A DNA stretch of 64,000 bases from Paracoccaceae bacterium (GTDB lineage: Bacteria; Pseudomonadota; Alphaproteobacteria; Rhodobacterales; Rhodobacteraceae), in NCBI GenBank assembly GCA_024236495.1, contig JACKKJ010000002.1:366501-430500 (forward strand), in the 5' to 3' direction. How positions within the stretch are numbered: position 1 is the stretch's first letter; the number at the start of each line of letters is the position of its first letter. This document shows positions 25,233-34,877 of this stretch, piece by piece. Below the pieces are notes generated by a model that searched no databases, was not told the DNA's origin, and saw nothing but the letters and a program-made list of their open reading frames with translations. The translations under genes were made by a program, and so were the position numbers.

Positions 25233-27158
25233 ATGCAGGCGCCGAACGTCCAGTCCAAGATGCTCCAGGCGGGGCTGAACCTGATCCAGCAGGCGCTGTC
25301 CATCTTCGACAGCGACCTGAGACTGGTGGTCTGCAATCGCAAGTACCAGCAGATGTTCAATCTTCCCGATAGCCTCGTCGAACCGGGCACACCCTTCGAG
25401 GACACGATCCGCTATCTGGTCCTGCGCGGCGAATACGGGGATGTGGACGATACCGACACCGCCGTGCTGGCACGAGTAGAACAGGCCCGGACCTTCCAGC
25501 CCCACTACATGGAGCGCGCGCGGTCGAACGGGCGCACGATCAGCGTAGAGGGCGCGCCGCTGGCACAGGGCGGCTGGGTCACCGTCTATACAGACATCAC
25601 CGAGATCAAGAACCAGGAAGCCCTGTTGCGTGTCAGGTCAGAGGAGCTTTCGGACCAGCTTCTGACCCATGCTGAGCGGCTGGCACAAGCGAACCGCGAA
25701 CTCGCTGCGACCAATGCCGCGCTTGAGGAAGCCAAGCGAGAGCTGATGGAGACTGAGGCGCGGACGCGGCTGGTGACCGGGATGGTGCCGGCCCATATCG
25801 CACATGTGACGCCCGAGTTCCGCTACACCTTCTCGAACCGCAAGCTCGGGTCGGTGATGCCGGGCAGCGCCAGTGATATCATCGGCCTGACCGTGGCCGA
25901 GGCGCTGGGGCAGGAAACCTTCGAACGGATCGAACCCGGCCTGCGCCGCGCGCTGGCCGGAGAGGCGAACGTGTTCGAGACCACGCACGAGGCGTCGGGC
26001 CACCGCATCCGCGTCGCGCTGACGCCCGAACACGACAGCCAGGGCCATGTGCAGGGTGTCTATGTCCTTTCCGCCGACGTGACCGAGGAAACCCAGGCCC
26101 GGGCCGCGCTGGCGCATACCGCCAAGCGGGAACTTGCGGCGCATCTGACTTCGGGGCTTGCGCATGATTTCGCCAACCTGCTGACGATCATCATGGGGCT
26201 CCAGGGCCGTCTGGAACGGATCGAGGCACTGCCCGAAGAGGCGGCCGAAATCGCGCGCGCCACCCTTGCGGCGGCACGGCGCGGCGGTACGCTGCTTGAT
26301 CGTATCGCGCGCATTTCCGGCCCTGCCGAACTGCATCCCGCGCCCACCGATCTTGCGGCATCGCTGGCCGACCTGAAGACCATGACCGGCCCCATCCTGC
26401 CACAGGCCATCACGCTTGACATCGGCCTGCAATCGCTGAGCGGGCCGCTTCTTCTGGATGCGGGGGCCTTGCAGGACGCGCTTTTGAACCTGATCCTGAA
26501 CGCGCGCGACGCGATCGGGTCGCGGCCCGGGTGCATCACGCTGACCGCGCGGCCGGTGCGCGACACCTGGCTTGAGATCACCGTCGAAGACACCGGCCCC
26601 GGGTTCACCGAAAAGGCGCTGGCGCACGGGCTCGATCCCTTCTTCACGACCAAGGGGGGCGAAGGGTCGGGCCTTGGCCTGTCGATGGTCTACGATCAGA
26701 CCAAGCTTGTCGGCGGCAGCGTGAAGCTCGCGAACCGGCCCGGCGGCGGCGCATCGGTGACCCTGCGCCTGCCCTTGCGCCCCGTGACAGCAAGGGTCGC
26801 GCCAATGCTGGTCCTCCTGGTCGAGGACAACGAGGTGATCCGCACCGACGTGCGGGAAATGCTGCGGGCCATGGGCCATACGGTCGCCGAGGCCGGCAGC
26901 GTGACCGAGGCGCTTGAGCTTGCGGACCTGCCCGGTCTGGGCCTTGTCCTGTCCGACATCGGCCTGCCGGGCGAGGCGACCGGCATCGACCTGATGACCG
27001 AACTGGCCCGGCGTTCGCCCGGATTGCGACGGGCCTTGATGACATCGCTGCCGCGCGGCGACGGCCTGCGCGAAAGCGCGGGCACGGTGCCGGTCCTGAC
27101 GAAGCCCTTCGCCTTCGAAGAGCTTTCCGCCTTTCTCGCGCAATCGGAGGAACGATGA
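25233..27158 (+). CDS. PAS-domain hybrid sensor histidine kinase/response regulator
   Basis: A 641-residue soluble hybrid kinase. Two PAS-like domains occupy about residues 10-125 (with a degenerate PAS_7 type core) and 175-290, linked by a coiled coil (130-175). The histidine phosphorylation site is His311 in SGLAHDFANLLT. The ATPase domain shows N-box LNLILNARDAI, G1 EDTGPGF and G2 GEGSGLGLSMVYD. A C-terminal receiver (about 530-641) has VEDNEV and LSDIGLPG. No membrane helix is present, so the signal is cytoplasmic. The ATG at 25233 follows GGAAG; an in-frame ATG at 25158 would add 25 unconserved residues. Its stop overlaps the start of the response regulator. Confidence 0.9.
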   Translation: MQAPNVQSKMLQAGLNLIQQALSIFDSDLRLVVCNRKYQQMFNLPDSLVEPGTPFEDTIRYLVLRGEYGDVDDTDTAVLARVEQARTFQPHYMERARSNGRTISVEGAPLAQGGWVTVYTDITEIKNQEALLRVRSEELSDQLLTHAERLAQANRELAATNAALEEAKRELMETEARTRLVTGMVPAHIAHVTPEFRYTFSNRKLGSVMPGSASDIIGLTVAEALGQETFERIEPGLRRALAGEANVFETTHEASGHRIRVALTPEHDSQGHVQGVYVLSADVTEETQARAALAHTAKRELAAHLTSGLAHDFANLLTIIMGLQGRLERIEALPEEAAEIARATLAAARRGGTLLDRIARISGPAELHPAPTDLAASLADLKTMTGPILPQAITLDIGLQSLSGPLLLDAGALQDALLNLILNARDAIGSRPGCITLTARPVRDTWLEITVEDTGPGFTEKALAHGLDPFFTTKGGEGSGLGLSMVYDQTKLVGGSVKLANRPGGGASVTLRLPLRPVTARVAPMLVLLVEDNEVIRTDVREMLRAMGHTVAEAGSVTEALELADLPGLGLVLSDIGLPGEATGIDLMTELARRSPGLRRALMTSLPRGDGLRESAGTVPVLTKPFAFEELSAFLAQSEER

Positions 27159-27859
27159 CACAGGCCCATGTCGCGATTCTTGACGACGAGCCCGAGATAC
27201 GCCGCATGCTGTCCGACGCGCTTGAGGAGGCCGGGTTCCGCACCACGTCCTATGCCCGCGCGACAGAGTTCGAGGCGGCACTGAAACGCATGACGCCCGA
27301 TGTCTGCCTGGTCGACCTGGGCTTGCCAGATCGCGACGGGCTGGCCATCGTGCACCGGCTTGCGCTGGAATCCGGCGCGGCGATCATCATCATCTCGGGC
27401 CGCGCGCAGGTCCAGGACCGGGTGACCGGCCTTGAGCTTGGCGCCGATGACTACATCATCAAGCCCTTCGACCCGGCAGAGGTCGTGGCGCGCATTAGGG
27501 CGCGTCTGCGCAAGACCCGCACCGAGGGCGACCGGTCTACCCAGGTCGCGAGGTTCAACGGCTGGACGGCCGAGTTCGACCGCTATGTCCTGATCGACCA
27601 GACGGGCAACGAAGTGCCCTTCAGCCACGCCGAGGGCGAGGTGCTGCGGCTGTTTCTCGAAAGTCCCAAGCGGCTGATCTCGCGCGCGCAGATGCAAGAG
27701 ACGCTGGGCGGCGCCGCGGGAGACAGCTTTGACCGCGCGATGGATGTGCGGATTTCCAGGCTGCGCACCAAGCTTGGCGAGGATCCGAAGAACCCCCGCC
27801 TCATCAAGACGATCTATGGCGCGGGCTATATCTTTCTGGGCGATGTGAACTGGGGCTGA
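27155..27859 (+). CDS. OmpR-family DNA-binding response regulator
   Basis: A 234-residue two-domain regulator. The receiver has acidic pocket ILDDEPE, phosphoacceptor Asp54 (VCLVDLGLP) and Lys103 (IIKPFD). The C-terminal winged helix ends with DVRISRLRTKLGEDPKNP, a clear OmpR/PhoB-type recognition region. Its ATG overlaps the TGA of the hybrid kinase gene (ATGA), so the kinase is its cognate partner. Its target genes are unknown. Confidence 0.93.
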   Translation: MTQAHVAILDDEPEIRRMLSDALEEAGFRTTSYARATEFEAALKRMTPDVCLVDLGLPDRDGLAIVHRLALESGAAIIIISGRAQVQDRVTGLELGADDYIIKPFDPAEVVARIRARLRKTRTEGDRSTQVARFNGWTAEFDRYVLIDQTGNEVPFSHAEGEVLRLFLESPKRLISRAQMQETLGGAAGDSFDRAMDVRISRLRTKLGEDPKNPRLIKTIYGAGYIFLGDVNWG

Positions 27860-27867
27860 GCCGGACG

Positions 27868-28521
27868 ATGACGACACTGACACTGATCCGGCACGGACAG
27901 GCCAATTCCGGCGCCACGACCGAAGCGGACTATGACCGGCTTTCGCCGCTGGGCCGGCAGCAGGCGCATTGGCTGGGCGAACACCTGCGGGCGACCGGCG
28001 GCTTCGACCGGATCGTGTCGGGCACCCTGCGCCGCCAGCGGGAAACCGCCGCGGGGCTGAACCTTGCGGGGCGTCCGCACAGCGAGGATTCGCGCCTGAA
28101 CGAACTTGACTATTTCGCGCTGTCGCAGGTCTTGCATGACCGCGACGGCATTCCCTTTCCGAAAGGGCCGGCGGAGTTCGCCGCCCACGTTCCGCAGGTT
28201 CTGCAACTGTGGCGCGAGGGGCACGCCGGGCCCGATCATGAAACCTACGACGCCTTCCGTACCCGCGTCTTTGGCGCGCTGACCGCCGCCGCGCAGGACG
28301 GGCCGGGTGCCGTTCTTGTCACCTCGACCGGGGTCATCGCGACGCTTTGCGCCCTTGCGCTGGGCCTAGAGGCAGAGATCAAGGCGCGGATGTTCCTCAG
28401 GATCATGAACACCTCGGTGCACCGGTTCGTCTTCGACGGAGAAGTGCTTCACCTGGCCCAGTTCGGGGCCACCCCGCATCTGGACCTGCCCGAAAGGCAT
28501 TCGGCGCGAACCTACTTCTGA
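27868..28521 (+). CDS. Histidine phosphatase superfamily protein
   Basis: A 217-residue phosphoglycerate-mutase-fold protein. The phosphorylated histidine is His9 in LIRHGQANSG, and a GTLRRQRETA motif follows. The usual second active-site histidine segment (V-x-H-G) reads LVTSTGVIAT, so that histidine is replaced. It starts eight bases after the response regulator and may belong to the same transcript, but a signalling role is unproven. Its last ten bases overlap the end of convergent rmuC. Confidence 0.85.
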   Translation: MTTLTLIRHGQANSGATTEADYDRLSPLGRQQAHWLGEHLRATGGFDRIVSGTLRRQRETAAGLNLAGRPHSEDSRLNELDYFALSQVLHDRDGIPFPKGPAEFAAHVPQVLQLWREGHAGPDHETYDAFRTRVFGALTAAAQDGPGAVLVTSTGVIATLCALALGLEAEIKARMFLRIMNTSVHRFVFDGEVLHLAQFGATPHLDLPERHSARTYF

Positions 28522-29684
28522 TCCTGCGCGATCGGAACGACGCGCGGCGCTTCGGGTTCAGGTGCCAGTTCCTCGAAGTCGAAACTGTCAAGCCGCTTGG
28601 CCCGCCGCCCGGCCTTGTCGGCAGAGATCTTGATGTCCTCGATATCCTTGGCCGCCTGATGGAAATGGCGGTCAAGGTTTTCCACCCGGTTGCCCAAACG
28701 GTCCACATCGGCGTGCAACAGCGCCAGTTCCTTGCGTATCGCGCCGGCCTGTTCGCGCATCCGCGCGTCCTTGAGGACCGCGCGCATCGTGTTCAGCGTC
28801 GCCATGCAGGTGGTGGGCGACACGATCCAGACCTTTGCCGCGAAACCTTCCCGCACGACCTCGGGAAAGTTGGCGTGCAACTCGGCATAGACGGCCTCGG
28901 ACGGGAGGAACATGAGCGCCCCGTCCGCGGTTTCGCCCTCTATGATGTAGCGTTCACTGATCGCCTTCACATGGCCGCGAACGGCGATGCGCAGCATCCT
29001 TTGCGCCTCGATCGCCTCGCTGTTGTTGGTGGCGCGCCGCAGCGCCTCGTAGGCTTCCAGCGGGAACTTGGAATCGATGACGATGGGGCCCGGCGGGTTC
29101 GGGAGGTGGATCAGGCAGTCGGCGCGGCGCCCGTTCGACAGCGTCGCCTGCATGGTGAACGCATCTGCGGGCAGCGCCTTGCGCACGATGTCGTTCAACT
29201 GGATCTCACCAAAGGCGCCCCGGGTCTGCTTGTTCGACAGGATATCCTGCAAGGACAGGACGTCACCCGACAGTTTCTCGATCTTGGCCTGGGCCTTGTC
29301 GATCGTCTCCAGCCGCTGCTGCAGTTCGCCCAGCGACCGCGCCGTGCGTGTGGCGCTGCCGTGCAGGCTGTCGCTCATGCCCTTGGCAACCTCGGACAAA
29401 CGGTTTTCCATCAGCGCCAGAACCCGCGCCTGCGACGCCGCCTGCGCCTCGGACACATGCATCAGCCCGCCGGACAGTTGCTGCTGCCCGTCCGACAGGG
29501 ACTGCACCCGGGCATCAAGCGACTGCATCTGCCGCAGCATCGGTTCGGTCATACGCGCCGACCGCCCCGCCGCGCGCAGCGTGACAAGGATAAGGATGGC
29601 AAGAACCAGCACCGCCACGGCGCCAAGACCGGCAAGCACCGCCGGATCGTCAAGCGCATAGGTCTGGCCGCGAAAGGTGATCAT
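28512..29684 (-). CDS. rmuC: DNA recombination protein RmuC
   Basis: A 390-residue RmuC-family protein. An N-terminal membrane anchor (about 15-35, VLAGLGAVAVLVLAILILVT) is followed by a long coiled coil (45-150) and a nuclease-like core with IVIDSKFPLEAYE and FLPSEAVYAELHANFP. In E. coli RmuC limits recombination between inverted repeats. The ATG at 29684 overlaps the mutL stop codon (ATGA), placing it at the end of the long minus-strand operon; both neighbours act on DNA. Confidence 0.92.
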   Translation of the reverse strand: MITFRGQTYALDDPAVLAGLGAVAVLVLAILILVTLRAAGRSARMTEPMLRQMQSLDARVQSLSDGQQQLSGGLMHVSEAQAASQARVLALMENRLSEVAKGMSDSLHGSATRTARSLGELQQRLETIDKAQAKIEKLSGDVLSLQDILSNKQTRGAFGEIQLNDIVRKALPADAFTMQATLSNGRRADCLIHLPNPPGPIVIDSKFPLEAYEALRRATNNSEAIEAQRMLRIAVRGHVKAISERYIIEGETADGALMFLPSEAVYAELHANFPEVVREGFAAKVWIVSPTTCMATLNTMRAVLKDARMREQAGAIRKELALLHADVDRLGNRVENLDRHFHQAAKDIEDIKISADKAGRRAKRLDSFDFEELAPEPEAPRVVPIAQDQK

Positions 29685-31525
29685 GTCCGCCCGAAAAGCC
29701 GTTCGATATCTGCCAGCTTCAGTTCGACATAAGTCGGCCGGCCGTGGTTGCACTGGCCCGAAAGCGGCGTCGCCTCCATCTCCCGCAGGAGGGCGTTCAT
29801 CTCCTCGACCCGCATGCGCCGGCCGGACCGGACCGATCCGTGACAGGCCATGCGCGACAGGACGGCGTCGATCCTGGACTGGACGGACCGGCTGGCGCCT
29901 TCGTCGTGAAGTTCGTCGACGATGTCGCGCACCAGGCCGCGCGCGTCAACCTCGCCCAGGATGGCCGGCGTCTCGCGGATGGCGATGGCACCCCCGCCAA
30001 AGGGTTCGACCACCAGGCCAAGACCCGCCAGCGTATCGGCATGGTCGAGCAAGAGCGCCGCGTCCGCAGGCCGCAGATCGACGATCTCGGGGATCAGGAG
30101 CGCCTGTGCCGGCACCGGCGCGGCGTCGCGCAGGCGCTTCAGCCGTTCGTAGACCAGCCGTTCGTGTGCAGCGTGCTGATCCACGATGACCATGCCCGTT
30201 TCGGTCTGGGCGATGATGTAGTTTTCATGGACCTGGGCGCGGGCGGCCCCCAGCGGCCGGTGCGCCAGGGCCTGATCCTCCGGCCCCGGGTCGGCGTCCG
30301 GCGCGGGTTCGAACCGGGCCGAAGCCTCGGCGAGTTCGGGTGCAAGCGGCGCCTGGAAGACCGCCGCGCGGTGCAGGGTCGCCTGCGATGGACGGTCCAT
30401 CTGATAGATGCGCGGTTCCGTCGGTTCAGGACGAAAGGCGCCAAGCGTCGCGCCCGCGACCGTGCTCGAGGCCCGGTGCCCGGCGCCGGCAAGGGCGTGT
30501 CGCAGCGCCGACACGACAAGCCCGCGCGCGATGCCCGGTTCGCGGAACCGCACCTCGGCCTTGGCGGGATGAACGTTCACGTCGACCCGTTCGGGCGGAC
30601 AGGTCAGGAACAGCGCCGCCGCCGGATGCCGGTCGCGCGACAGGACGTCGGAATAGGCCGCGCGCAGCGCGCCGATCAGAAGCTTGTCGCGCACCGGGCG
30701 GCCATTGACGAACAGGAACTGTTCGACCGCCGCCCCCCGCGAATAGGTCGGAAGCGCCGCGTAGCCGGCAAGCCGCATCCCTTCGCGTTCGGCATCGATG
30801 CGGATCGCGTTTTCCGTGAACTCCGCCCCCAGCAGCGTGGAAAGCCGCGCGAAAAGGGCGTCGAACAGGTCGCCCTGGCAGCCATCGGCCCGCAATGTCA
30901 CCCGCCCCTCGCCGCCCCCCGAAAGGTCGCGCAGCGTGAAGGAGACATAGGGCTCCGCCATGGCGAGCCGGCGGATCACGTCCGTGATGGCCTGCGCCTC
31001 GGCCCGGTCGGTGCGCAGAAACTTGAGCCGCGCCGGCGTCGCGAAGAAAAGATCGCGAAGCTCGACCACCGTTCCGCGTCCAAGCGCGGCGGGGCGCACC
31101 GCCTCCATCCGTCCGCCAGAGACCGCGATCTGCGCCGCCTCTGCCCCCGACATGCGCGAGGTGATGGTCAGCCGCCCCACCGATCCCAGCGATGGCAGCG
31201 CCTCGCCGCGGAAGCCGAAACTGTGGATATCAAGCAGGTCGGAGCCGTCGATCTTCGACGTCGCGTGGCGCGCCAGCGCCAGCGGCAGATCGTCGGCGGT
31301 CATGCCGCAGCCATCGTCGCTGACGCGGATCAGCGTCTTGCCGCCGTCGGCATAGGCCACGTCGATGCGCCGCGCGCCGGCATCCAGCGCGTTTTCCACC
31401 AGTTCCTTGACGGCAGAGGCCGGGCGTTCGACGACCTCGCCCGCCGCGATCCGGTTGATCGCGGCTTCGTCGAGCTGCCGGATGACGGGTCGCTCGGTGT
31501 GCATGTTGGGGCTGGTGGCGTTCAT
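29681..31525 (-). CDS. mutL: DNA mismatch repair protein MutL
   Basis: A 614-residue MutL. The GHKL ATPase motifs are intact: AAGEVVERPASAVKELVENA, DDGCGM and HSFGFRGEAL. The C-terminal dimerisation domain (about 430-614) carries DQHAAHERLVYERL and, near the C-terminus, a MACHGSVRSG segment with the CHGSVR metal-site motif of endonuclease-type MutL. That suggests a nicking MutL, as expected outside MutH-containing gammaproteobacteria. Translationally coupled to rmuC. Confidence 0.95.
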   Translation of the reverse strand: MNATSPNMHTERPVIRQLDEAAINRIAAGEVVERPASAVKELVENALDAGARRIDVAYADGGKTLIRVSDDGCGMTADDLPLALARHATSKIDGSDLLDIHSFGFRGEALPSLGSVGRLTITSRMSGAEAAQIAVSGGRMEAVRPAALGRGTVVELRDLFFATPARLKFLRTDRAEAQAITDVIRRLAMAEPYVSFTLRDLSGGGEGRVTLRADGCQGDLFDALFARLSTLLGAEFTENAIRIDAEREGMRLAGYAALPTYSRGAAVEQFLFVNGRPVRDKLLIGALRAAYSDVLSRDRHPAAALFLTCPPERVDVNVHPAKAEVRFREPGIARGLVVSALRHALAGAGHRASSTVAGATLGAFRPEPTEPRIYQMDRPSQATLHRAAVFQAPLAPELAEASARFEPAPDADPGPEDQALAHRPLGAARAQVHENYIIAQTETGMVIVDQHAAHERLVYERLKRLRDAAPVPAQALLIPEIVDLRPADAALLLDHADTLAGLGLVVEPFGGGAIAIRETPAILGEVDARGLVRDIVDELHDEGASRSVQSRIDAVLSRMACHGSVRSGRRMRVEEMNALLREMEATPLSGQCNHGRPTYVELKLADIERLFGRT

Positions 31526-31567
31526 GCCACAAGAATTAGCATGGCCCGACAGATTCGGCCATGCCGA

Positions 31568-32881
31568 TCAGTCGTCCGGCTCAAGCCCCTTCGGCTGCCC
31601 CACAACGACAAAGCGCAGTTTGCCGCCATCCATCAGCCGGGCCGCGACACGCCTGATATCCTCGGCGGTCACCGCCTCGACGTAAGAGTTGCGGTTCACG
31701 AGGTAATCAACGGGCAACCCGTCCAGCTGCATCCCGACAAGGATCGTGGCGATCGGACCGTTGCCGTCGAATCGCAGCGGGTAAGACCCGGTCAGATAGG
31801 TCTTCGCGGCCGCGATCTCGGCGTCGCTGGCACCCTCGGCCGCGATCCGCGCCCATTCGGCGCGCACCACCGCAACGGCCTCTGCCACCTTTTCGTTCGC
31901 CGAGGCGAAGGAACCTTGCCAGGTCTCCGCCAGGTCCATCGGCGCGAGGTAGGTGCCGATGCCGTAAGTCAGTCCACGTTTTTCGCGAACCTCCTCCATC
32001 AGCCGGGATGCGAAGCCCTGGCCGCCGATGATCTGGTTCAGGACATAGGCGGCGAAGAAATCGGGGTCGTCGCGCTTGATCCCCTCCTGCCCGAAGATCA
32101 CGACCGACTGCGGCGAGGCATAGTCGACGACGGTGACACCGGGCGTCAACGTGAACTCCGCGCGCGGCGGGATCAGTCCGCCGATCTCAGGCAGTTCCCC
32201 CAGAAGATCGTCCAGGAGCTTCGACAGATCCGCCGCGGTGATATCGCCCACGGCCGAGACATAGACCCGGTCGCGCGCCATCACCCGGTCCTGCGCATCG
32301 AACATGTCGTCCCGCGTCAACGCCGAGACACTTTCGACGGTGCCGTTGCGAGAGGTCGCATAAGGATGATCGCCAAAAGCGCGTTCGTCGAAAGTGCGAC
32401 CCGCAATCGCGTTGGGGTCTTTTTCCTCGCTCTGGATAATCGACACGACCTGGGCGCGCACCCGGTCGATCGCGTCCTGGTCGAACCGCGGGTGGGTCAG
32501 CGCCGATTTCAGCAAGGCGACAGAGGCATCGCGGTTTTCGGTCAGGAATCGGGCCGACACCGATAGCGCGTCGTCCCAGGCATCGAAACTGAAATCCGCG
32601 GCAAGCTCCTCCCGCGTCTCGGCGAAGGCCCGGGCGTCCAGGTCGCCCGCGCCTTCCTCGATCAGGGCGGCCATCAGGCGCGTTTCCCCCCGCTTGCCCG
32701 GTCGGTCAAGGCTGGTGCCGCCCCTGAACCGGATCTCCAGCGCGACGAAGGGCAATGCGTGTTCCTCGACCAGCCAGGCGTGAAGCCCGCGCTGCGATGT
32801 GACCTGCTGGATGCTGACTTCGGCCAGCGCAGGTCCGGCAAGAAGCAGCGCGGCAATACCCGCGAAGATGGCCCGGATCAT
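31568..32881 (-). CDS. M16 family protein, non-catalytic partner
   Basis: A 437-residue exported protein with a signal peptide (residues 1-20, ending GPALA). It has the two-lobed M16 fold but lacks the HxxEH zinc motif; the corresponding region reads LMAALIEEGAGDLDA. Such proteins pair with a catalytic M16 subunit. The upstream gene encodes that catalytic subunit and the two overlap by four bases (ATGA), so a heterodimer in the periplasm is likely. Confidence 0.9.
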   Translation of the reverse strand: MIRAIFAGIAALLLAGPALAEVSIQQVTSQRGLHAWLVEEHALPFVALEIRFRGGTSLDRPGKRGETRLMAALIEEGAGDLDARAFAETREELAADFSFDAWDDALSVSARFLTENRDASVALLKSALTHPRFDQDAIDRVRAQVVSIIQSEEKDPNAIAGRTFDERAFGDHPYATSRNGTVESVSALTRDDMFDAQDRVMARDRVYVSAVGDITAADLSKLLDDLLGELPEIGGLIPPRAEFTLTPGVTVVDYASPQSVVIFGQEGIKRDDPDFFAAYVLNQIIGGQGFASRLMEEVREKRGLTYGIGTYLAPMDLAETWQGSFASANEKVAEAVAVVRAEWARIAAEGASDAEIAAAKTYLTGSYPLRFDGNGPIATILVGMQLDGLPVDYLVNRNSYVEAVTAEDIRRVAARLMDGGKLRFVVVGQPKGLEPDD

Positions 32882-34218
32882 TGCATCGTCTCCTCTTGAC
32901 CCGCGCGCATGAGCCAGCCGGTCACAGAGCGCCGGCGGTCAAGCAGCTCCCGCGCGGCGCTCATGACGTCTTCGGCGCTGACCGCATCGAGAACCCGGGG
33001 CCAGTCCTGTACATCCGCGACCGTCAGCCCGGTGGTCAGCGCCTGGCCATATTCGTTGGCAAGCCCGCGCGTGTCGTCGCGCGAATAGATCAGGTCGGCA
33101 TGGATCTGGGCCTTGATCCGCTTGAACTGCGCGTCATCCACACCATCGGCCAGAAATCCGGCAAGCGCATCGTCAAGCGCATGTTCGGCCGTTGCCAGCG
33201 TCACCCCTTCGGCGGGAACAACATAGATCCCGAACGTCGTGTCGTCATAGGATGTCCCGTCGTAAAACGCCCCCGCCTGGATCGCCTGCTTGGTCTCGAA
33301 CATGAGCTTGCGGCCAAGGACCGAGGTTTGCGAGTTTCCGCCAAGAAGTGCCGCGAGCATCGTCAGCGCCGCGGCCTTTTCCTGTGCGTCGGGGTCGCGT
33401 TCCGGCACAAGGTAGGTGCGCATGACAACCGGCTGAGAAACCCGCGGGTCCGAAAAGGCAAGCCGGCGCTCGGCCAGTTGCGGCGGTTCGGAGGGCCGCT
33501 TGCGCGCGGTGATACCGGGCGTGGGGGCCAGCGGCCCGTAATACTTCTCCGCCAGCGCAAGGACGGCCTCTGGCATCACGTCGCCGGCGACGATCAGGAT
33601 CGCGTTGTTGGGCGCATAGTACCTCTGGTACCACTCCAGCGCGTCCTGCCGTGTCAGCGCCTCCATCTCGTGGCGCCAGCCGATAACCGGCGTGCCGTAG
33701 GGATGGTTGAGGTACTGCGCCGCGCGCCGCTGTTCGCCGAAGATCGCCGAAGGGTCGCTGTCGGTGCGCATGTTGCGTTCTTCGATGATGACCTCGCGTT
33801 CGGTGCGCCAGTCGTCTTCCGACAGAAGAAGATTTCGCATCCGGTCGGCTTCCATCCGCATCACAAGTTCAAGCCGGTCGGCGGCGACGCGCTGGTAATA
33901 GGCGGTGTAGTCCCAGGATGTGAAGGCGTTGTCGGATCCGCCGTTCGCCTCGACCGTCCTGGAAAGTTCGCCCGGGGCCAGGGTGTCGGTCCCCTTGAAC
34001 ATCAGGTGTTCCAGGAAATGCGCCACGCCCGAGACGCCGCGCCGTTCGTCCGCCGCCCCGGCGCGATACCAGACCATCTGCACGACAACCGGTGCGCGAT
34101 GATCCTCGATCACCACCACATCCAGGCCGTTGGGAAGCTGGAAGGTCGAAACGTCATCCGCGAGGGCAGGACGGGCGAGGGCCAGGGCAAGTATGGCCCA
34201 GCGCAGAATTGATGCCAT
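32878..34218 (-). CDS. M16 family zinc metalloprotease, catalytic subunit
   Basis: A 446-residue exported protease. A signal peptide (1-20, ending ARPALA) precedes the zinc site HFLEH (His67, Glu70, His71), with the third ligand in the downstream EREVIIEERN segment. The ATG at 34218 begins the signal peptide; an in-frame start upstream would place an unrelated arginine-rich stretch before it. It is coupled to the non-catalytic partner and lies below bamF-like and lspA genes, so the neighbourhood is envelope-related. Substrates are unknown. Confidence 0.92.
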   Translation of the reverse strand: MASILRWAILALALARPALADDVSTFQLPNGLDVVVIEDHRAPVVVQMVWYRAGAADERRGVSGVAHFLEHLMFKGTDTLAPGELSRTVEANGGSDNAFTSWDYTAYYQRVAADRLELVMRMEADRMRNLLLSEDDWRTEREVIIEERNMRTDSDPSAIFGEQRRAAQYLNHPYGTPVIGWRHEMEALTRQDALEWYQRYYAPNNAILIVAGDVMPEAVLALAEKYYGPLAPTPGITARKRPSEPPQLAERRLAFSDPRVSQPVVMRTYLVPERDPDAQEKAAALTMLAALLGGNSQTSVLGRKLMFETKQAIQAGAFYDGTSYDDTTFGIYVVPAEGVTLATAEHALDDALAGFLADGVDDAQFKRIKAQIHADLIYSRDDTRGLANEYGQALTTGLTVADVQDWPRVLDAVSAEDVMSAARELLDRRRSVTGWLMRAGQEETMQ

Positions 34219-34300
34219 GTGTTCCGATTCCGGACTTGTTGCTGCAGCGAGACTTACGCACGAACACGCGCGCCGCAACCCCGGCCGGGCGGAAAGTCGA

Positions 34301-34822
34301 TCACTTATCGTAGAGTTCGGCAGGCGGTGCGCCGACGGTGCGCACACCGCGCTTGCGCCAGAATTCCAGTTCCAGGAACTGATCCAGCGACATGTCCGCA
34401 TAGGCCTTGTAGTAAACGTTCACGTTGAAAAGACGCTCAAGCAGGCGACCATCGTGATCGCGCCGCCATTCGAGGTCTTCGGCGGCAAGCTGTTCGCGGA
34501 TGTTGGCGCTGGTGCCAAACCGGCCGACATGCCCGACAAGCCCGCCATCGGCGCCAGCCCCGCGATCGGGCCGACCGCCCAGCGCGACGACGGCATCGGC
34601 CTCGGGCGTCGGGTCGGTCAGGTTCAGACCGCCGGGCGTGGGTTCCGGCAGCGCGGCGATGTCTTCGGGCAGTTGCAGAGGCTTGACCGGCAAGACCGAG
34701 AATTCGTCAGGCGCGCGGCTTTGCGAACGGATGTGCAGAAGCTTCGGCTCCTTGTCGCCGCAAGCCGCAAGCAGCAGAACCGTGCCGATTGCGATTGCCG
34801 AGATGCCTTTTGCTGCCTGCAT
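34301..34822 (-). CDS. DUF3035 lipoprotein, BamF-like outer-membrane assembly subunit
   Basis: A 173-residue lipoprotein with signal peptide and lipobox LLAAC (Cys21). The conserved DUF3035 core starts at APDEFSVLPVKPL. This family is annotated as BamF, an alphaproteobacterial subunit of the beta-barrel assembly machine. It follows lspA, which would process it, and precedes the two M16 protease genes in the same direction. Confidence 0.85.
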   Translation of the reverse strand: MQAAKGISAIAIGTVLLLAACGDKEPKLLHIRSQSRAPDEFSVLPVKPLQLPEDIAALPEPTPGGLNLTDPTPEADAVVALGGRPDRGAGADGGLVGHVGRFGTSANIREQLAAEDLEWRRDHDGRLLERLFNVNVYYKAYADMSLDQFLELEFWRKRGVRTVGAPPAELYDK

Positions 34823-34877
34823 GAAGTCCGTCCTCCGCCTGCTTTGCCCAGTGTCTTAGCGCAACTGTCTCGCGCCG

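Noticed and set aside
29744..32566. A 940-codon plus-strand frame opposite mutL and an M16 gene
   Set aside because: It mirrors codon bias of the real genes on the other strand, has no recognisable motif and no ribosome binding site.
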